Source: Lachancea thermotolerans CBS 6340 (Eukaryota; Ascomycota; Saccharomycetes; Saccharomycetales; Saccharomycetaceae). Taken from it: DNA of 64,000 nt. The stretch spans positions 558,001 through 622,000 of the forward strand of contig NC_013078.1 of assembly GCF_000142805.1 (NCBI RefSeq), in the 5' to 3' direction. Made by a program: the position numbers and the translations under genes. The notes beneath the pieces are model-generated. The model ran no database searches. It saw only the letters and a list, made by a program, of their open reading frames with translations, and was not told the origin of the DNA. Position 1 is the stretch's first letter. The number at the start of each line of letters is the position of its first letter. Below, piece after piece: positions 59,509-64,000 of the stretch.

Positions 59509-60234
59509 ATGGCCTTGAGAACCATATCTTCGCAGCTTGCAGCGCAGCTAGACAAAGAGCTCATGGGCCCCGAGGTCGGGTTCACCCTGGAGCAGCTCAT
59601 GGAGCTGGCAGGCCTGAGCGTCGCGCAGGCCGTGGTGAAAGAGTTCCCCTACTCGGAGACCCGGAAATCGCAGGTCCTGGTGATCGCAGGCCCCGGCAAC
59701 AACGGCGGCGACGGGCTCGTGTGCGCGCGCCACCTGGCGCTCTCAGGATTCCAGCCCGTGGTGTACTACCCGAAGCGCACGACCAAGACGCCGTTCTACG
59801 CACAGCTCGTGAACCAGCTCAAGTTCTTCAAGGTGCCCGTGCTGGGCGCCGGCGACAACTGGGCGCAGTACCTGGACCACACCAAGACGCTCTGCGTGGT
59901 AGATGCGATCTTCGGCTTCTCGTTCAAGCCCCCGGTCCGCGAGCCCTTCGGCTCCATTCTGCAGCAGCTGCGCCATGCCCAGCAAAACCTGCCCATCGTC
60001 TCCGTTGACATTCCCACGGGCTGGGACGTCGACGAGGGCCCCGCCGACTCCGACTGCATCATCCCGAGCGTGCTCGTCTCGCTGACGGTGCCCAAGCCTT
60101 GCGCGGCCAAGATCGACACCTGCGAGACCCACCACTACGTAGGCGGCCGCTTCATCCCCCGCGACTTTGCGCTCAAGTACGGCTTCGAACCTTTCCCCTA
60201 CGAGAACCTCGACCAGGTCCTCAGGCTGCACTAG
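59509..60234 (+). CDS. NNR1: Nnr1, NAD(P)HX epimerase
   Basis: 241 residues (S. cerevisiae YNL200C 246). It has the YjeF_N fold with FTLEQLMELAGLSVAQAV, the nucleotide-binding GPGNNGGDGLVCARHL, VDAIFGFSFKPPVREPF and SVDIPTGWDVDEG, all characteristic of NAXE proteins. It converts R-NAD(P)HX, a damaged hydrated cofactor, to the S form, which the partner dehydratase repairs. No clear presequence is present, though the first residues MALRTISSQLAAQL could be weakly mitochondrial. The coding region is strikingly GC-rich at third positions, like GCR2 next to it. Confidence 0.95.
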   Translation: MALRTISSQLAAQLDKELMGPEVGFTLEQLMELAGLSVAQAVVKEFPYSETRKSQVLVIAGPGNNGGDGLVCARHLALSGFQPVVYYPKRTTKTPFYAQLVNQLKFFKVPVLGAGDNWAQYLDHTKTLCVVDAIFGFSFKPPVREPFGSILQQLRHAQQNLPIVSVDIPTGWDVDEGPADSDCIIPSVLVSLTVPKPCAAKIDTCETHHYVGGRFIPRDFALKYGFEPFPYENLDQVLRLH

Positions 60235-60663
60235 AGTCAAACCTGCGCTCGGAGATGCGAACCCGCATGAACAACTGCACCCGCGGTTGTCGCCACGAAA
60301 TGAACCAATCTATACATAGCTGCGCCATCAGCTAGCTTGTGAACACATATTATTAGCAAGGTTCCTCAACTGACTTCTTTCGCATGGTTTATTCGTTTTT
60401 TTACTGACTTTGTTATCGGCGATGAGCTAGCGGAACTAGCGATGTGCTTTTCTTCTTGCCGACATTCAGGTAGGTATGCGAAAAAAAAATTTGTAGAAGT
60501 GAATAAGTTGGCGTAAGCCGAACATTGTTAAAGAAAACAAGGGACTCATCGCGGGACTGTAGCGGATTAGCAAGTCGCGTAAAGCCCTGTCTAGAGAGTT
60601 TTGTTCTGGGCACAAAGTGGCACTGCTTGAGAGAGAATTTCGGCTTAAAGCGGCGCAAGGAAC
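60235..60663. promoter_or_regulatory. NNR1 3' end and PSY2 promoter
   Basis: 429 bases. Two PAC-type cores occur: GCGATGAG at 60419-60426 and its reverse complement CTCATCGC at 60545-60552. An A9 run followed by TTTG lies between them (about 60481-60492). Confidence 0.5.
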
Positions 60664-63033
60664 ATGAATGGCGTCAGGCAGGATGAGCTGCGAGAAACGG
60701 AGTCGAAGCGCGTGAAGGTTTACATATTGGAACAGAACGAGTGGAAGGACACAGGTACCGGATTCTGCATCGGGAAGGTGGACAAGGAGGAGCGGCAAGC
60801 GGAGCAGAACGCGCCCCCGGAAGACGCGTTAGCCGCTTACTTAGTGGTCAACGACGAAGAGGCGCCGGAGAAGACGCTGCTGTGGTCGAAGCTGGAAGGG
60901 AACATTGAGTACCAGCGGCAGGAGGAGACGCTGATTGTGTGGAAGGACTTGTCGGGTCAGGACATCGCGCTCAGCTTCGAGGAAAGCACAGGCTGCGACG
61001 CGTTGTGCGATTTCATCATCAAAATCCAAAAATCTTCTGAGAACAACATCTCGCTGGTCGCGGTGCGCTCTAATGACGACGGCATGGGCTCTGTTCATGA
61101 AATCATCACCGGGCCCGTGAACCTGCCCTGCAACGATGCGGAGCAGGACGAGAAGCAGCTGATGGAGGCGCTCAAGATCCTCAACGAAAACACGGCTTTC
61201 GAGTACCTGCGGTCTGAGACCATGGAGTTCGTGCTGAAGTCGAACTACGTCGCGACCCTGATCAAGCTGTTTGAGAAGGCCGAGGCTGGCCACAAGCTGC
61301 GGGAGCTGCTGCTCCTGAGCAACATTCTCAAGACTCTGACGCTGTACAACCAGCGCGAGCTTCTCGAACAGATGGTCGGGGACGAGTACATCATGGGGGT
61401 AGTGGGCATTCTCGAGTACGACACGGAGTTCCCCACCAGTAAAGCAAACCACCGAGAGTACTTGCTGCACTCGGGGCCCCACTTCAAGGAGGTGGTGCCG
61501 CTGAACAGCGACGATATGAAAAGAATTATCAAGAAGACCTACCGGCTGCAGTTTTTCAAGGACGTCGTACTAGTGCGTTTCTTGGACGAGCACAGCTTCA
61601 ACATTATATCCGACATCATTCTGGATTTACAAACCTGCATTATCAATTTCATACAGGATGAAACGTTTCTCCCGAAACTGATCGCTCTATACACGGCAGC
61701 CTCCCCAGACACCCCTATCGAGACTAAGAGGGACGGCATACGCATGCTTCACCAGTGCGTCCAGATAACAAAGAATCTGGAGCATTCCGAAAAGTCCAGG
61801 TTTTTCAAGGCTCTGGTGAGAGCAGGTTTGTTCAAGATCTTCGATTTTGCATTCGGTCAAGAGACAGACAGCGGAATCAGAATCCTGGCCACGGACATGG
61901 TAATAAGCATTATAGAGCACGACATCCTGCTGATCAACAGCGTACAGAATGAGCTCATTAACCAGCCAGAAGGCTTAGACCAAGAGCAGCAGCATTCTCA
62001 TAAGCAGCCCGCTGAAAATGGCAACTGCACTGTATCGTCAGACGTATCTCTGCTTGCGATCTTGTCCAAGATTCTTTTGACAGACAAAAGCTTGGGACTA
62101 AAGGAGCAGGTGGTACAGGCTTTAAACACGCTACTTCACCCGGAGGGTTGCATGGGCATGGATCCAGACTATAATGACTCCGGAGGCGTTGACATGATGA
62201 TGAACTTTAATGACGCACGTTCTAATGGAATGAACGAGGAAAACCTTATTGACAACATGAATTTCCAGATGACAGACTACTTCAACAACTTTTACACCCA
62301 AGTCGCCCCACAGCTTTTTGCACCCCTCATAACCAATTCCCTGAGTACTCCTGATGATGACGTTCTTTTGATTTACTTGGTAAAGCTGATCAATTTCGTC
62401 AGTACGGAACACAACCGCCGGCTTTCCCGCGAATTCATAATGGAGAATAACATTTTGAAAAACATAGCCAAGCTCTTGGATCCTCAACGCATGCTCCAGC
62501 TCCGCTTAACTGTGGTTCGATGCTTGAAAAGCATAGTGTGTTTGAATGACGAGTTTTACCACAGATACCTTATTTCAGAGAATCTTTACGCCCCAGTAAT
62601 GGACTTGCTGCGCGAAAATCTTCATGAAGACAACTTGGCCAACTCGAGCATTCTGGATTTCTTCAAAATCGTCTCTTCTCAGTGTATGCAGGCTCTGGAG
62701 CTCAAGGCGTCTGATAAGAGAAACTTCATCATGCTCAACAAGCATTTGGTGAAAAATTACCGTGACATTCTGCTCGAAGTCGACTACGTGCCCTTCACCA
62801 AGGATATGATTAGAATGTATGACGAGGGAGAAGGGCAGCTCCGCGAGAGCGTCACGGAGTCTACTAGCATGGTTTACGCAAAAGAGGGCAAACGGACATT
62901 TTCAGAAACCTTGGAGACTACCAAAGTCAGCACAAGCGAGGAGACCACGACGTTCAAAAAAGCCATGGAGAAAATCACCTCAGCTCCACCACAAAGTTTC
63001 ATAAAGGAAGATGTACTGGGTACTGAGTTTTAA
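60664..63033 (+). CDS. PSY2: Psy2, regulatory subunit 3 of protein phosphatase 4
   Basis: 789 residues (S. cerevisiae about 858). The N-terminal EVH1/PH-like domain covers about 12-110 (RVKVYILEQNEWKDTGTGFC ... ETLIVWKDLSGQDIALSF). Armadillo-like SMK-1 repeats follow (FKEVVPLNSDDMKRIIKKTY, LQFFKDVVLVRFLDEHSFN, LVKNYRDILLEVDYVPFTKD). The C terminus is Thr/Ser/Lys-rich. Psy2 with Psy4 directs the Pph3 phosphatase to gamma-H2A and Rad53 after DNA damage, and also acts on Zip1 and Spt5-type substrates through the EVH1 domain. Start at 60664 (MNGVRQDELRETESKRVKVY) is the first in-frame ATG. Confidence 0.94.
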   Translation: MNGVRQDELRETESKRVKVYILEQNEWKDTGTGFCIGKVDKEERQAEQNAPPEDALAAYLVVNDEEAPEKTLLWSKLEGNIEYQRQEETLIVWKDLSGQDIALSFEESTGCDALCDFIIKIQKSSENNISLVAVRSNDDGMGSVHEIITGPVNLPCNDAEQDEKQLMEALKILNENTAFEYLRSETMEFVLKSNYVATLIKLFEKAEAGHKLRELLLLSNILKTLTLYNQRELLEQMVGDEYIMGVVGILEYDTEFPTSKANHREYLLHSGPHFKEVVPLNSDDMKRIIKKTYRLQFFKDVVLVRFLDEHSFNIISDIILDLQTCIINFIQDETFLPKLIALYTAASPDTPIETKRDGIRMLHQCVQITKNLEHSEKSRFFKALVRAGLFKIFDFAFGQETDSGIRILATDMVISIIEHDILLINSVQNELINQPEGLDQEQQHSHKQPAENGNCTVSSDVSLLAILSKILLTDKSLGLKEQVVQALNTLLHPEGCMGMDPDYNDSGGVDMMMNFNDARSNGMNEENLIDNMNFQMTDYFNNFYTQVAPQLFAPLITNSLSTPDDDVLLIYLVKLINFVSTEHNRRLSREFIMENNILKNIAKLLDPQRMLQLRLTVVRCLKSIVCLNDEFYHRYLISENLYAPVMDLLRENLHEDNLANSSILDFFKIVSSQCMQALELKASDKRNFIMLNKHLVKNYRDILLEVDYVPFTKDMIRMYDEGEGQLRESVTESTSMVYAKEGKRTFSETLETTKVSTSEETTTFKKAMEKITSAPPQSFIKEDVLGTEF

Positions 63034-63076
63034 AGAAAGTTTTACTGGTACTTCTGGGAAGATAACAGGTATGTAA

Positions 63077-63979
63077 TCATAATTTAGCATTTTCCTCGGT
63101 AAGCAGGTTCTGAGGATATAAATCACGGCCAAAGTGCGTTCCTAGATGCCACATGCCGCCATCAACAATATGCACCGTGCCGGTCACGTATTTTGCTGCA
63201 TCTGAAAACAAGTAGACTGTGGTTTCAGCGATGTCTCTGGTGGTGCCAAAGCGCTGCAGCGGGATCTTTGAGCGTATTTGTTCCTCTGAGACGTTGCCGG
63301 TAAGCCTGGAGACCCCTTCGGTGCCCTCGATGACTCCCGGAGCTATGCAGTTGCTGCGAATGCCAGACACTCCAAGTTCTACGGCCAGCGCGTTGGAAAG
63401 GGCGTCGACCCCGGCCTTGGCAGCTCCGACGTGGCTCTGGAACGGCACGCCGTAGTAGTGAAAAGTGGCGGACACAAACAGGATAGCTCCCTTATTTTTC
63501 TTGAGCTCCGCTAGGCACGCCTTGGCCGTGTTGAAGCTTCCCAGTAAGTCGATCGAGACGACAGATTTGAAGGCGTTTGCTGACAGCTGCGAAAACGGGG
63601 CGATGAAGTTGCCTGCAGCGCCAGCGATGACAAAGTCGATACGCCCGAATCTCTCAACCGTGCGCGCAACAGCCTGTTCCAGCTGCCCGATCTCTCGAAC
63701 ATCCACGCTGTGGATGGCCAAGACACTATCTCCCCCGACGCTGTCATTCTCCGTGCTGTCGCGGCGAGGGCTCAGCTTTGATATTTCGCGAGCGGCCTCC
63801 AAAGTTTTCTCGGGGTTTCTTCCGACGATCGCTGCTTTGCATCCCAAAAGAACCAGAGCTTCTGTTTGAACCCGACATATGGTTCCAGCGCCGCCTGTCA
63901 CGAATGCAACTTTTCCCTGGAAAAGGTCTGCTTTCCAGGGCCCGTCCTTAACAAAGCTATCACCAAGCGAGTTTGGCAT
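63077..63979 (-). CDS. SPS19: Sps19, peroxisomal 2,4-dienoyl-CoA reductase
   Basis: 300 residues, complete in the window (21 bases remain beyond its start). SDR fold with FVTGGAGTICRVQTEALVLL, IDFVIAGAAGNFIAPFSQLS, ILFVSATFHYYGVPFQSHVG and AAKAGVDALSNALAVELG. As in other peroxisomal dienoyl-CoA reductases there is no YxxxK Tyr; the Lys of AAKAG is kept. It ends AKL, a PTS1 peroxisome import signal. It reduces 2,4-dienoyl-CoA with NADPH so that unsaturated fatty acids can be beta-oxidised; in S. cerevisiae it is induced by oleate and in sporulation. It faces PSY2 tail-to-tail 43 bases apart. Confidence 0.96.
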   Translation of the reverse strand: MPNSLGDSFVKDGPWKADLFQGKVAFVTGGAGTICRVQTEALVLLGCKAAIVGRNPEKTLEAAREISKLSPRRDSTENDSVGGDSVLAIHSVDVREIGQLEQAVARTVERFGRIDFVIAGAAGNFIAPFSQLSANAFKSVVSIDLLGSFNTAKACLAELKKNKGAILFVSATFHYYGVPFQSHVGAAKAGVDALSNALAVELGVSGIRSNCIAPGVIEGTEGVSRLTGNVSEEQIRSKIPLQRFGTTRDIAETTVYLFSDAAKYVTGTVHIVDGGMWHLGTHFGRDLYPQNLLTEENAKL

Positions 63980-64000
63980 GTGACTAATTGATAATGATTA

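Overview
This is a chromosomal stretch from a budding yeast of the family Saccharomycetaceae that did not pass through (or branched before) the whole-genome duplication. In S. cerevisiae the same genes are split between two sister regions, YNL175-YNL202 on chromosome XIV and YDL211-YDL225 on chromosome IV. Here they are interleaved in one single-copy series with matching orientations, which is the ancestral order. Compact spacing, short introns with GTATGT / CTAAC signals, the standard code and moderate GC fit Lachancea best. Kluyveromyces, Torulaspora, Zygosaccharomyces or Eremothecium cannot be excluded from the sequence alone. The species is inferred; the gene names rest on remembered family sequences plus gene order.

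Layout. 1-12.4 kb: NOP13 (5' end outside the window), a TDA7/YDL211C membrane protein, MRPL22, SHR3, RPS3, RHO5, PBR1, IPI3, a small SNRNP27-like gene, NOP6. 13-27.3 kb: NPR1/PRR2 kinase, MRPL19, UBP10, GDH2, RRI1 (CSN5), SWT21, TIM22. 27.4-42 kb, all on the minus strand: KAR1, SRP1, a repeat-bearing YNL190W-type wall protein, a YDL218W-type MARVEL protein, DUG3 and DTD1 (both with very short introns), CHS1, a YNL193W homologue. 42.3-64 kb: CDC13, a doubtful 82-residue ORF, a SUR7/FMP45-type protein, HBT1 (its 5' exon is not visible), a probable SLZ1, WHI3, SHS1, GCR2, NNR1, PSY2, SPS19.

The genes are mostly housekeeping: ribosome biogenesis (NOP13, NOP6, IPI3, RPS3), mitochondrial translation and import (MRPL22, MRPL19, TIM22), nitrogen and amino-acid control (SHR3, NPR1, GDH2, DUG3), cell wall and plasma membrane (CHS1, YNL190W type, SUR7 type, MARVEL type), cytoskeleton and polarity (RHO5, KAR1, SHS1, HBT1, WHI3) and chromosome maintenance (CDC13, UBP10, PSY2). 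I found no tRNA, transposon, LTR, CRISPR or centromere.

The least ordinary items are: a 101-residue protein carrying the C-terminal signature of the tri-snRNP 27K (SNRNP27) family, at a position where S. cerevisiae has no gene in either sister region; an 8-codon first exon of DUG3 that supplies the catalytic cysteine; an HBT1 gene whose open frame starts right after a TACTAAC...AG signal and has no ATG, only about 140 bases behind its neighbour; a 14-base element (TGTCACRTGATCGT) found three times in the WHI3 and SHS1-GCR2 promoters; and a general excess of CACGTG in intergenic DNA.
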